In this document: in pieces, positions 34,114 to 42,202 of the stretch | Layout: each line of letters starts with the position of its first letter | Position numbering within the stretch: position 1 is the stretch's first letter | NCBI RefSeq assembly: GCF_007990265.1 | Contig: NZ_BJWH01000004.1 | Location: 1-64,000, forward strand | From: Cellulomonas terrae | Lineage (GTDB): Bacteria; Actinomycetota; Actinomycetes; Actinomycetales; Cellulomonadaceae | DNA: 64,000 nucleotides | Direction: 5' to 3' | The notes under the pieces: model-generated | Database searches by the model: none | Told to the model about the DNA's origin: nothing | Seen by the model: the letters and a program-made list of their open reading frames with translations, nothing else | Made by a program: the position numbers and the translations under genes

Positions 34114-34560
34114 TCAGAGGGCGGGGCTGGTCATCGTCGCCGGGACGTGGGCACCGTCGCCCTGGGCGACCAGCGCCTCACGCACCCGGGACGCTGCCGC
34201 GTCCAGCTCCGCGGCCGGCACGTCGGTGCGGGCGTTGCGGAACGACAGCTCGGCCTCGCCCCAGGCGGGCAGGACGTGCAGGTGCAGGTGGTCCACCTCG
34301 AACCCGGCGACGAGCAGCGCGGCGCGCGGTGCGGACCAGGCCCGCTGCTGCGCCTGCCCGATCGTCCTCGCGACGACCATCAGGTGCGCGAGCACGTCGT
34401 CGGGAGCCTCGGTGAGCTGCACGATCTCGGCGCGGGGGACCACGAGCATGTGTCCGTCGGTGATGGGGGCGATGGTGCCGAACGCGACGGCGACGTCGTC
34501 GGCCCACACGAACCGGCCGGGGATGTCCCCGGCGATGATCTTGGTGAACAGGGTGCTCAT
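34114..34560 (-). CDS. HIT-family nucleotide hydrolase/transferase, 148 aa
   Basis: Histidine-triad protein: the motif HxHxH appears as DHLHLHVLPAW with His91, 93 and 95. N-terminus MSTLFTKIIAGDIPGRFVWA and APITDGHMLVVPR are standard for HINT/HIT proteins that split AMP from nucleotide conjugates. Cytosolic. ATG at 34560. It lies 14 bases downstream of the DUF1697 gene on the same strand, so the two may be co-transcribed. Confidence 0.9.
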   Translation of the reverse strand: MSTLFTKIIAGDIPGRFVWADDVAVAFGTIAPITDGHMLVVPRAEIVQLTEAPDDVLAHLMVVARTIGQAQQRAWSAPRAALLVAGFEVDHLHLHVLPAWGEAELSFRNARTDVPAAELDAAASRVREALVAQGDGAHVPATMTSPAL

Positions 34561-34574
34561 GGCGTCCACGCTAG

Positions 34575-35108
34575 TCAGGCGCGCTCCCGGGCGAGGCGCT
34601 GCAGGGCGAGCACGGTGTTCCAGTTGCGGGCGGTCCCGGACCGGCCGGCCGCCTTCTCGAGCACCGGGAGGGTCAGCTTGGACCGGCCGATGCCGTCGGG
34701 GTAGTAGACGTAGGTCTCGTGCCCGGCGAACGCGACCGACTCGCGACCGTACGGTGCCGGGTCGAGGTCGCCGACCGCGGGCGCTCCGTCCCAGCAGTAC
34801 AGGACCAGGTGGGACGGGTCCGAGGACGCCTCGTCGGGGTAGGGGAGCCGCTCCACGACGGCGTCCCACTGCGCCAGGGACCGGGTGATCACCGGCACGT
34901 CGAAACCGAGCTCCGCGACGAGCGCCCCGGCCAGCCCGGGTCCCACGGCGGACATCGGTCCGGAGGGCACCAGGACGATGTTCCCGCTGTTCACGTACGT
35001 CGTGACCTGCGTGTGGCCGAGGCCTTCCGCGACCGCGCGGAGCTGGGCGGACCTCACCGTGCGGCCACCGACGTTGACGGCACGCAGGAGGGCGATGACG
35101 GGGCTCAT
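34575..35108 (-). CDS. DUF1697 family protein, 177 aa
   Basis: Member of a widespread family of unknown function: the start SPVIALLRAVNVGGRTVRSA then QLRAVAEGLGHTQVTTYVNSGNIVL is the family hallmark, and the C-terminal RSKLTLPVLEKAAGRSGTARNWNTV completes it. Length is usual. Some members have been proposed to bind nucleic acid, but no activity is established to my knowledge. ATG at 35108; divergent from nirB. Confidence 0.88.
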   Translation of the reverse strand: MSPVIALLRAVNVGGRTVRSAQLRAVAEGLGHTQVTTYVNSGNIVLVPSGPMSAVGPGLAGALVAELGFDVPVITRSLAQWDAVVERLPYPDEASSDPSHLVLYCWDGAPAVGDLDPAPYGRESVAFAGHETYVYYPDGIGRSKLTLPVLEKAAGRSGTARNWNTVLALQRLARERA

Positions 35109-35151
35109 GCCCTCACTCTCACACCGGGCACCCACGTCGTGTGCGGGAAAG

Positions 35152-35189
35152 GTTCCTCCCAGGTAACGGAGCGACGCCATCGGGGAAAC
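35152..35189 (+). promoter_or_regulatory. GlnR-like half-sites upstream of nirB
   Basis: GTTCC (35152), GTAAC (35163) and GAAAC (35185) end at positions 11 and 22 bases apart. Actinobacterial GlnR boxes consist of GTnAC and GAAAC half-sites with 11-base periodicity upstream of nitrogen genes. The middle half-site at 35174 is poor. The site lies 55-92 bases before the nirB start. GGTTCCTNCC also occurs twice (35151 and 35194). Confidence 0.35.
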
Positions 35190-35243
35190 AACCGGTTCCT
35201 ACCGTGGGACGTGCCCCACCCCCCAGCCCGACGGAGCACCCCC

Positions 35244-37838
35244 ATGAACCAGCACCTCGTCGTCGTCGGCGGCGGCATGGTCGCGCAGCGGCTGGTCGAG
35301 GCGTTGCGTGACCGCGACACCGCCGGCACCTGGCGCATCACCGTCCTGGCGGAGGAGCCGCGCCGCCCGTACGACCGCGTCGCGCTCACGAGCTACTTCT
35401 CCGGCCGCGACGCCGACGACCTGGCGCTCGGCGACCCGGAGCTGTGGTCCGACCCGCTGGTCACCCTGGTCCGCGACGACGCCGTGACGCACCTCGACCG
35501 CGACGCGAAGACGGTCACCACGGCGCACGGCCGCACGGAGCACTACGACCACCTCGTCCTGGCGACGGGCTCGTCGGCCTGGGTCCCGCCGATCGAGGGC
35601 ACGGACCTGCCGGGCGTGTTCGTCTACCGGACGGTCGACGACGTCGCGGAGCTGCGCGGCTACGTCGAGAAGCTCTCGGAGGACCGGGTCGTGAAGGGGG
35701 CGGTGCTCGGTGGCGGTCTGCTCGGTCTGGAGGCCGCGGGTGCGCTCCAGGCGATGGGTGCCCGCACGACCGTCCTGCAGGTGGGCACGCACCTCATGTC
35801 GACGCAGGTGGACCTCGGCGGTGGTGAGGCGCTGCGGCGGCTCATCAACCAGCTGGGCGTCGGTGTCCGCCTCAATGCGATGACCACGAAGATCCGGGCG
35901 CACCGGCGCGGTGGCGTCGGTCGCCTGGACCTGGCCGACGGTGGGCGGGTCGACGCGGACGTCGTCGTCATCGCGGCGGGGATCCGGCCGCGCGACGAGC
36001 TGGGCCGCGCGTCCGGCCTCGCGATCGGCGAGCGCGGCGGGGTCGTCGTCGACGACACGTGCCTGACCAGCGACCCGGACGTCTCGGCGGTCGGCGAGGT
36101 CGCGTGCATCCAGGGCGCGACCATCGGGCTCGTCGCCCCCGGCTACGCGATGGCGGAGATCGCCGCGGACCGGCTGCTCGGTGGCACCTCGTCCTTCCCG
36201 GGTGCCGACACCGCGACCAAGCTCAAGCTCTCCGGCGTCGACGTCGCGAGCTTCGGCGACGCCTTCGGGCAGACGCCCGGCGCCCTCGAGATCGTGTGGG
36301 CCGACCCGGTGGGCGGCGTCTACAAGAAGCTCGTCATGTCCGACGACGCGCGCACCCTGCTCGGCGGCGTCCTCGTCGGCGACGCGAGCGCGTACTCGAG
36401 CCTGCGGCCGATGCTCGGGCGCGAGCTGCCCGGGGACCCGGCCGCGTTCCTGCTGCCCGAGGGCGGCGGGGCAGGAGCGCCCGAGCTGGAGCTGCCCGAC
36501 GACGCCGCCGTCTGCTCGTGCAACAACGTCTCGGCGGGCACCATCCGCGGTGCCGTCACCGAGCACGGCTGCACGGACCTGGGTGCGGTCAAGGCGTGCA
36601 CCAAGGCGGGCACCAGCTGCGGCTCGTGCCTCCCGCTGGTCAAGAAGCTGGTCACCACCGAGCTCACGGCGCAGGGCATCGAGGTCAGCACCGCGCTGTG
36701 CGAGCACTTCGCCCTGTCCCGTGCGCAGCTCTACGACGCCGTCCGGGTCAGTGGCGTCTCGTCGTTCACGCAGGTCATCGAGCGGTTCGGCACCCGCGCG
36801 GAAGGGCGAGGCTGCGACATCTGCCGGCCGACGGTCGCGTCCATCCTGGCGACGACGTCGCCGGCGCACGTGCTCGAGGGCGAGCGGGCCACGCTGCAGG
36901 ACACCAACGACCACGTCATGGCGAACCTGCAGAAGGACGGCTCCTACTCGGTCGTCCCGCGCATCGCGGGCGGCGAGGTGACCCCCGAGGGACTCATCGC
37001 CATCGGCGAGGTGGCCAAGGACTTCGGCCTGTACACGAAGATCACGGGCGGCCAGCGGATCGACATGTTCGGCGCCCGCATCGACCAGCTGCCCCTCATC
37101 TGGCAGCGCCTGGTCGACGCCGGGTTCGAGTCCGGCCACGCGTACGGCAAGTCGCTGCGCACCGTGAAGTCCTGCGTCGGCTCCACGTGGTGCCGGTTCG
37201 GCGTGCAGGACTCGGTGGCGCTCGCGGTCATGCTCGAGCTGCGGTACCGCGGGCTGCGCTCGCCGCACAAGATCAAGCTCGGCGTCTCGGGTTGTGCGCG
37301 CGAGTGCGCGGAGGCCCGCGGCAAGGACGTCGGCGTCATCGCGACCGACAAGGGCTGGAACGTGTACGTCGGCGGCAACGGCGGCTTCACCCCGCGGCAC
37401 GCGCAGCTGCTGGCGGAGGACCTGGACACCGAGACCCTCGTCCGCACCATCGACCGCTTCCTCCTCTACTACGTGCGCACCGCGGACCGGCTGCAGCGCA
37501 CGGCGCCGTGGATCGACGACGTCGAGGGCGGCCTCGACGGTGTCCGCGCGGTCGTCCTGGAGGACTCGCTGGGGATCGCGGCGGACCTCGACGAGCAGAT
37601 GGCCCAGCACGTCGTCGAGTACGAGGACGAGTGGCGCGCGACGCTGGAGGACCCGGAGAAGCTCCGCCGGTTCGCGTCCTTCGTCAACGCCCCCGACACG
37701 CCGGACCCCTCGCTCGCGTACGTCCCCGAGCGCGGCCAGTCCCGCCCGGCCACGGCGGACGAGCGGGGCGACGCCCGCCCGACGCCCCACCACGAACCCG
37801 TCCTCGTCGCCGGAGCCCGACTGGAGGTGCGCTCATGA
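35244..37838 (+). CDS. nirB: Nitrite reductase [NAD(P)H] large subunit NirB, 864 aa
   Basis: Six-electron reduction of nitrite to ammonium in the cytoplasm. Order of domains: FAD site (HLVVVGGGMVAQRLVEAL), NADH site (KGAVLGGGLLGLEAAGALQA), BFD-like [2Fe-2S] domain with CSCNNVSAGTIRG and CTKAGTSCGSC, then ferredoxin-like and siroheme domains. Siroheme/[4Fe-4S] ligands are CVGSTWC (Cys644, Cys650) and GCAREC (Cys684, Cys688). The frame is open upstream to 34719, but that part is antisense to DUF1697 and HIT genes; the ATG at 35244 gives the natural N-terminus. ATGA overlap with nirD. Confidence 0.95.
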   Translation: MNQHLVVVGGGMVAQRLVEALRDRDTAGTWRITVLAEEPRRPYDRVALTSYFSGRDADDLALGDPELWSDPLVTLVRDDAVTHLDRDAKTVTTAHGRTEHYDHLVLATGSSAWVPPIEGTDLPGVFVYRTVDDVAELRGYVEKLSEDRVVKGAVLGGGLLGLEAAGALQAMGARTTVLQVGTHLMSTQVDLGGGEALRRLINQLGVGVRLNAMTTKIRAHRRGGVGRLDLADGGRVDADVVVIAAGIRPRDELGRASGLAIGERGGVVVDDTCLTSDPDVSAVGEVACIQGATIGLVAPGYAMAEIAADRLLGGTSSFPGADTATKLKLSGVDVASFGDAFGQTPGALEIVWADPVGGVYKKLVMSDDARTLLGGVLVGDASAYSSLRPMLGRELPGDPAAFLLPEGGGAGAPELELPDDAAVCSCNNVSAGTIRGAVTEHGCTDLGAVKACTKAGTSCGSCLPLVKKLVTTELTAQGIEVSTALCEHFALSRAQLYDAVRVSGVSSFTQVIERFGTRAEGRGCDICRPTVASILATTSPAHVLEGERATLQDTNDHVMANLQKDGSYSVVPRIAGGEVTPEGLIAIGEVAKDFGLYTKITGGQRIDMFGARIDQLPLIWQRLVDAGFESGHAYGKSLRTVKSCVGSTWCRFGVQDSVALAVMLELRYRGLRSPHKIKLGVSGCARECAEARGKDVGVIATDKGWNVYVGGNGGFTPRHAQLLAEDLDTETLVRTIDRFLLYYVRTADRLQRTAPWIDDVEGGLDGVRAVVLEDSLGIAADLDEQMAQHVVEYEDEWRATLEDPEKLRRFASFVNAPDTPDPSLAYVPERGQSRPATADERGDARPTPHHEPVLVAGARLEVRS

Positions 37839-38209
37839 CCGCGCTGGAGACGCTCGTGTGGACCACGGTCTGCCGGATCGACGACCTCGCCCCCGAACGG
37901 GGAGCGGCCGCCCTGCTCGGGGCCGACCAGGTCGCGCTCTTCCGCCTCCTCGACGGTCGCGTGCTCGCCGTCCAGCAGCACGACCCGTTCAGCGACGCGT
38001 ACGTGATCTCCCGCGGCATCGTCGGCTCCCGGAAGGTCGACGACGTCGAGGTGCCGACGGTGGCCTCCCCGATGTACAAGCAGGTCTTCGACCTGACGAC
38101 GGGCCGCTGTCTGGACGTCGCCGGGAAGACACCGGCACGGGACCTGCCGACCGACCTGCGGACCTGGCCGGTCCGGGTGCGCGACGGGATCGTGGAGGTG
38201 GGCTCGTGA
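37835..38209 (+). CDS. nirD: Nitrite reductase small subunit NirD, 124 aa
   Basis: Rieske-fold partner of NirB. VWTTVCRIDDLAPERGAAAL starts the fold and VLAVQQHDPFSDAYVISRGI is the NirD version of the Rieske loop, where the Cys/His cluster ligands are absent, as normal for NirD. ASPMYKQVFDLTTGRCLD is the second loop. It has no redox cluster and is thought to stabilise NirB. Overlaps nirB and the next gene by four bases each. Confidence 0.93.
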   Translation: MTALETLVWTTVCRIDDLAPERGAAALLGADQVALFRLLDGRVLAVQQHDPFSDAYVISRGIVGSRKVDDVEVPTVASPMYKQVFDLTTGRCLDVAGKTPARDLPTDLRTWPVRVRDGIVEVGS

Positions 38210-39477
38210 CCACGATGCTCGGCCTGCAGCTCACCGGGCGCCGGGTGCTCGTGGTCGGCGGTGGACCGGTCGCCGCGCGTCGCGTGCAGTCGCTGCTCGC
38301 CGACGCCGCACGCGTCGTGGTCGTCGCGCCGCAGCTGTGCGAGGTGCTCCTCGACCTGCACCGCTGGGGCCTGATCGAGTGGCGCGCCCGCGAGGTGCAG
38401 GAGCCCGACCTCGACGGTGCGTGGCTCGTGCACACCGCCACGGGGGACCGGTCGACGGACGCCGCCGTGCTCGCCTGGGCCGACGAGCGCCAGACGTTCT
38501 GCGTCGACGCCGGGTCCGGCACCGCCGGCTCGGCCCGCACGCCCGCGACGACCCAGCAGGGCGACGTCCTGGTCGGCGTGGTCTCGGCGGGCGCGGCCGA
38601 CCCGCGGCGCACGATCGCCGTCCGCGACGCGTTCGCGTCCCAGCTGCGCGAGGGACGCGTGGACCTGCGCCACCGCCGCGACCACCCGGGCCGCGTCGTG
38701 CTCGTCGGGGGCGGACCGGGAGACGTCGGGCTCCTCACGCTGGCGGGCCGTCGCGCGCTCGCCGAGGCGGACGTCGTGGTCACGGACCGCCTCGGACCGG
38801 TCGCCGTGCTCGACGAGCTGGCACCGGGCGTCGAGGTCATCGACGTCGGCAAGACACCGGGCCACCACCCGGTGCCGCAGCACGAGATCGGCCGCATCCT
38901 CGTCGAGCAGGCCCAGCGTGGCCGGGTCGTGGTCCGGCTCAAGGGCGGGGACCCGTTCGTCTACGGCCGGGGTGGCGAGGAGGTGCTCGCCTGCCGGGAG
39001 GCGGACGTGCCCGTCGAGGTCATCCCCGGGGTGAGCAGCGCGTTCGCCGCACCCGCCGCCGCCGGCATCCCGCTCACGCACCGCGGCACGGTGGGCGCCG
39101 TGCACGTCATGAACGGGCACGACGGCTGGTCGTCGGCCGCCCTGACGGGCCTGCGCGACGGGTCGTGCACGGTCGTCGTCCTCATGGGCGTGAGCGCGCT
39201 GGCGACGCTGGCCACCCAGGCGCTCGACGCCGGCGCCGACCCGGCGACGCCGGTCGCCCTGGTCGAGGAGGGGACGCTGCCCGGCCAGCGCGTCACCCGG
39301 GCTCGCCTGGACGACGTCGTCGACGTCGCCGCGGCCGCCGGCGTGAAGGCCCCCGCCGTCATCGTCCTGGGCGCCGTGGCCGCCGCGGGGCTGCTGGAAC
39401 CGGACCATGGTGACGCCGCTCACACGACCGCGTCACCGGACGCATCGGCCCCCGCGGCCGTCACAATGGCCACGTGA
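38206..39477 (+). CDS. cysG: Siroheme synthase CysG-like: precorrin-2 dehydrogenase + uroporphyrinogen-III methyltransferase, 423 aa
   Basis: N-terminal ~155 residues are a Met10p/CysG-type dehydrogenase: GRRVLVVGGGPVAARRVQSL is the NAD site, followed by VLVGVVSAGAADPRR. From about residue 165 a SUMT (CobA) domain: VVLVGGGPGDVGLLTLAGRR, VVVRLKGGDPFVYGRGGEEV and VEVIPGVSSAFAAPAAAGIP are its defining motifs. Together they take uroporphyrinogen III to sirohydrochlorin; iron insertion would be by the CbiX-like protein downstream or the N-terminal domain. GTG at 38206 with GGAGGTGGGCTC in front. Produces the cofactor of NirB encoded in the same operon. Confidence 0.92.
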   Translation: MTTMLGLQLTGRRVLVVGGGPVAARRVQSLLADAARVVVVAPQLCEVLLDLHRWGLIEWRAREVQEPDLDGAWLVHTATGDRSTDAAVLAWADERQTFCVDAGSGTAGSARTPATTQQGDVLVGVVSAGAADPRRTIAVRDAFASQLREGRVDLRHRRDHPGRVVLVGGGPGDVGLLTLAGRRALAEADVVVTDRLGPVAVLDELAPGVEVIDVGKTPGHHPVPQHEIGRILVEQAQRGRVVVRLKGGDPFVYGRGGEEVLACREADVPVEVIPGVSSAFAAPAAAGIPLTHRGTVGAVHVMNGHDGWSSAALTGLRDGSCTVVVLMGVSALATLATQALDAGADPATPVALVEEGTLPGQRVTRARLDDVVDVAAAAGVKAPAVIVLGAVAAAGLLEPDHGDAAHTTASPDASAPAAVTMAT

Positions 39478-40589
39478 GCGAACCCATCGACCAGACCCTC
39501 GCGGGACTCGTCGTGCTCATCACCGCCGACCGCCGGTCGGCCGAGCTCGCCGCCGCACTGGGTCGCCGAGGTGCCGCCGTCCGGCACGCCCCGGCCCTGA
39601 GCATGGTTCCTCACACGGACGACGCCCGGCTGCTCGAGGGCACCCGGTCGCTGCTGGCCCACCCGCCGGACACCGTCGTGGTGACCACCGGCATCGGGTT
39701 CCGCGGCTGGATCGAGGCGGCGGACGCGGCCGGGCTGGACGAGCCCCTCGTGCAGATGCTCAAGGGCACCCGGATCGTCGCGCGCGGACCCAAGGCGCGC
39801 GGCGCGATCCAGGCCGCCGGGCTCACCGCCGACTGGGTCGCGGAGTCCGAGACCAGCGCCGAGATCGCAGAGGTGCTCCTCGACGAGGGGGTCGCCGGTC
39901 GGGACATCGCGGTCCAGCACCACGGCGCGGGCGCGGACGGTCTCGACGAGGCGTTCGCCGCCGCCGGTGCGCGGGTGCGCAGCCTCGTCGTCTACCGGTG
40001 GGGTCCGCCCCCGGACCCGGCCGTCGTGACGGCCTCGGTACGCGCGGTCGCCGCCGGGGAGATCGACGCGGTCGTCTTCACGTCGGCGCCCGGCGCGCAC
40101 GCCTGGCTCGAGGCGGCCGACGAGGAGGGTGTCACTGACGACATCGTGATGCTCGCACAGCGCGGCAGCGTCGTGATGGCGGCCGTCGGACCCATCACGG
40201 CCAGGCCGCTGCTCGACCGGGGCATCGCACCGCTCGTGCCCGAACGGGGACGTCTGGGTGCGCTGGTCCGGTCGCTCGTCGGTCACTACGGCGGGCTCCA
40301 GGCGTTGCAGACCGTGGCAGGCCCGCTGCAGGTGCACCGCGGGACCGCGGTGCTCGACGGCCACGTGCTCGCCCTCACGCCGACGGGACTGGAGGTCCTC
40401 CGGCTGCTGGCCGCGGCAGGAGGGGCCGTGGTGCCGCGCGACCAGGTGCTGGCCGCGCTGCCGGGCGACTCGCAGGACCCGCACGCCGCCGAGGTGGCCA
40501 TCGCGCGCCTGCGTGACGCGACGGGGAGCCGCCAGCTGATCCGCACGGTGGTCAAGAGGGGCTACCGTCTCCAGCTGGAGGAGGTCTGA
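39474..40589 (+). CDS. HemD-like uroporphyrinogen-III synthase fused to a winged helix (NnaR-like), 371 aa
   Basis: Residues about 10-265 follow the uroporphyrinogen-III synthase fold (LAGLVVLITADRRSAELAAAL, TTGIGFRGWIEAADAAGL, VVFTSAPGAHAWLEAA, VMAAVGPITARPLLDRG). The last ~90 residues are an OmpR/PhoB-type winged helix: ALTPTGLEVLRLLAAAGGAV, VAIARLRDATGSRQLIRTVV and KRGYRLQLEEV. In Streptomyces a protein of this build, NnaR, co-activates nitrate-assimilation genes with GlnR, so a regulatory role is likely; whether it still makes uroporphyrinogen III is open. GTGA overlap with cysG, TGATG overlap with the next gene. Confidence 0.85.
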   Translation: MSEPIDQTLAGLVVLITADRRSAELAAALGRRGAAVRHAPALSMVPHTDDARLLEGTRSLLAHPPDTVVVTTGIGFRGWIEAADAAGLDEPLVQMLKGTRIVARGPKARGAIQAAGLTADWVAESETSAEIAEVLLDEGVAGRDIAVQHHGAGADGLDEAFAAAGARVRSLVVYRWGPPPDPAVVTASVRAVAAGEIDAVVFTSAPGAHAWLEAADEEGVTDDIVMLAQRGSVVMAAVGPITARPLLDRGIAPLVPERGRLGALVRSLVGHYGGLQALQTVAGPLQVHRGTAVLDGHVLALTPTGLEVLRLLAAAGGAVVPRDQVLAALPGDSQDPHAAEVAIARLRDATGSRQLIRTVVKRGYRLQLEEV

Positions 40590-41317
40590 TGACGAACGCC
40601 CTGCACGCCCGCGGCACGACCCCCGGAGACCTCGACGGCCCTGTGCTCGTCGGGTGCTCCCACGGCACCGACGACGCCGACGGTCGTGCTGCCGTCCGCT
40701 CGATCCTCACGGGCATCGCCGCGTACCGCCCCCACCTCGACGTGCGCGAGGCGTTCGTGGACGTCCAGGAGCCGGAGGTCGCGGACGTCGTCTCGCACGC
40801 CCTCGACAGCGACGCGTCGGGCGCCGTCGTCGTGCCGCTGCTGCTGTCCGTCGGCTTCCACGTCAAGGTCGACATCGCCGCCGCCGTCGACCAGCCCGGT
40901 GCGACGGCCGCCGCACCCCTCGGCCCCGACCCGCGCCTGGTCGACATCCTCGTGGACCGCCTGGAGACCGCCGGCCTCGGCCCCGACGACTCGGTCGTGC
41001 TCGCAGCCGCCGGCTCCACCGACCCGGCGGCCGCGCTCGCCGTCGAGTCCGTCGCGGCCGGGCTGGCCGACCGGCTCGAGCAGCCCGTGACCATCGGCTA
41101 CGGGGCCGGCGCCGAGCCGCGCGTCCCCGCAGCGGTCGCCGCGGCCCGCGCCGACGCGCCGCCCGGAGGCCGGGTCGTCGTCGCCTCGTACCTGCTCGCG
41201 CCCGGGTACTTCTACGACCGCGTGCGGGAGGCGGGGGCCGACGTGGTCGCCGCCCCTCTGGCGCCGGACGAGCGCCTCGTGCACATCGTCCTCGACCGGT
41301 ACGACGCCGCCACCTGA
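40589..41317 (+). CDS. CbiX-like sirohydrochlorin chelatase, 242 aa
   Basis: Two tandem CbiX-type halves, as in the long form of the enzyme. The first has GPVLVGCSHGTDDADGR with metal-binding His25 and later VVVPLLLSVGFHVKVDIAAA; the second starts near DDSVVLAAAGSTDPAA and ends GRVVVASYLLAPGYFYDRVR. Likely inserts Fe2+ into sirohydrochlorin to give siroheme, the last step before NirB is active; cobalt chelation is the alternative. Last gene of the nirB-nirD-cysG-hemD/wHTH-cbiX operon. Confidence 0.88.
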   Translation: MTNALHARGTTPGDLDGPVLVGCSHGTDDADGRAAVRSILTGIAAYRPHLDVREAFVDVQEPEVADVVSHALDSDASGAVVVPLLLSVGFHVKVDIAAAVDQPGATAAAPLGPDPRLVDILVDRLETAGLGPDDSVVLAAAGSTDPAAALAVESVAAGLADRLEQPVTIGYGAGAEPRVPAAVAAARADAPPGGRVVVASYLLAPGYFYDRVREAGADVVAAPLAPDERLVHIVLDRYDAAT

Positions 41318-41340
41318 CGTGAGACGCGGGTTGCCCCGAA

Positions 41341-41363
41341 CCGTTCCGTACCTCTAGGAACGG
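41341..41363 (+). other. Stem-loop overlapping the ribosome binding site of the lipoprotein hydrolase
   Basis: CCGTTCC pairs with GGAACGG around GTACCTCTA. Its right arm runs into GGGGG directly before the ATG at 41367, so it could mask that site, or end the nir transcript, whose stop is 24 bases upstream. Confidence 0.35.
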
Positions 41364-41366
41364 GGG

Positions 41367-42122
41367 ATGCCCAGCGCCGCGCGTCTCCTGCTCCCCGCCC
41401 TCGCCGTCCTCTCCCTCGCCGCGTGCACGTCCTCCGGGGGCACCGACGACACCGCACCGGAGCCGACCTCCTCGCAGCCCGCGCCCGCCGGCATCTCCGC
41501 CTCCCTCACCCCCGCGGAGACCCCGCCCTGCCTGCCCGAGGGCACCGCCACGGTCACCACCGGGCCGCAGGACGACCCGACGCTCGTGTCGTTCACCGGG
41601 TCCGGGACCAAGGGCGTCCTCCTGGCCCCGCAGAACCAGGGCGACGCGTGCCAGTGGGCGGACGAGCTCGGGCGGCTGGCGGGGGAGGGCTACCTCGTCG
41701 CCTCGTTCGGCTGGGCGGCCGACGGTGCGTCGTCGTTCATCGGTGCGGTCGACGTGCTGCGCAGCCTCGGCGCCACGGACGTCGCTCTCGTCGGCGCCTC
41801 CAAGGGCGGCGCGTACGCGGCCGCGTTCGCCGACGACGTCGACGCGGTCTCGGTGGTCGCGCTCGGGCCGCCCGCGGTCTTCGACGGCCAGGACGCGCAG
41901 TCCGAGTCGAGCCGCTACACCGGTCCGCTGCTCGTGATCGCCTCGACCGACGACTCGAGCGTCGGCGTCGACTCCTCCCGGGACGTCTCACGCGCCGACG
42001 ACCCGAGCACGTTCCTGGAGCTCAGCGGCTCCGCGCACGGCGTCGCGCTCCTCGACTCCGAGCACCGGCAGCAGGTGCAGGACGCGATCGACCAGCAGCT
42101 CGCCGTCGGCTTCGGTGGCTGA
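41367..42122 (+). CDS. Alpha/beta-hydrolase-fold lipoprotein, 251 aa
   Basis: Signal peptide with lipobox LSLAAC (Cys20), then a Pro/Ser/Thr-rich spacer and an alpha/beta-hydrolase core. The nucleophile elbow is VALVGASKGGAYAAAFADD (Ser145). The acid is plausibly in VIASTDDSSVG and the His in SGSAHGVALLDS. This is the dienelactone-hydrolase-like group of small lipid-anchored hydrolases. Substrate unknown. It faces the 773-residue surface protein gene across a strong terminator. Confidence 0.8.
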   Translation: MPSAARLLLPALAVLSLAACTSSGGTDDTAPEPTSSQPAPAGISASLTPAETPPCLPEGTATVTTGPQDDPTLVSFTGSGTKGVLLAPQNQGDACQWADELGRLAGEGYLVASFGWAADGASSFIGAVDVLRSLGATDVALVGASKGGAYAAAFADDVDAVSVVALGPPAVFDGQDAQSESSRYTGPLLVIASTDDSSVGVDSSRDVSRADDPSTFLELSGSAHGVALLDSEHRQQVQDAIDQQLAVGFGG

Positions 42123-42157
42123 CGGGCCGATGCCGGAGCGACCGACGAGGCCAGGCG

Positions 42158-42197
42158 CACCGCCGGCGGGCCACCCAGGGGTGACCCGCCGGCGGTG
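42158..42197. terminator. Strong bidirectional terminator between convergent genes
   Basis: Perfect 13-bp arms CACCGCCGGCGGG and CCCGCCGGCGGTG, continued after one mismatch by CACC/GGTG around the loop CAGG. It fills the gap between the plus-strand hydrolase stop (42122) and the minus-strand stop at 42203. Confidence 0.75.
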
Positions 42198-42202
42198 GTC
42201 GA

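Noticed and set aside
33823..34704. 293-codon plus ORF over the 33894-34104 repeats
   Set aside because: It continues antisense through the HIT and DUF1697 genes, which are clear; weak amino-acid repeats only reflect the DNA repeats.
34719..35243. 175-codon N-terminal extension of NirB
   Set aside because: Antisense to DUF1697; the ATG at 35244 starts exactly at the FAD-binding strand as in other NirB proteins.
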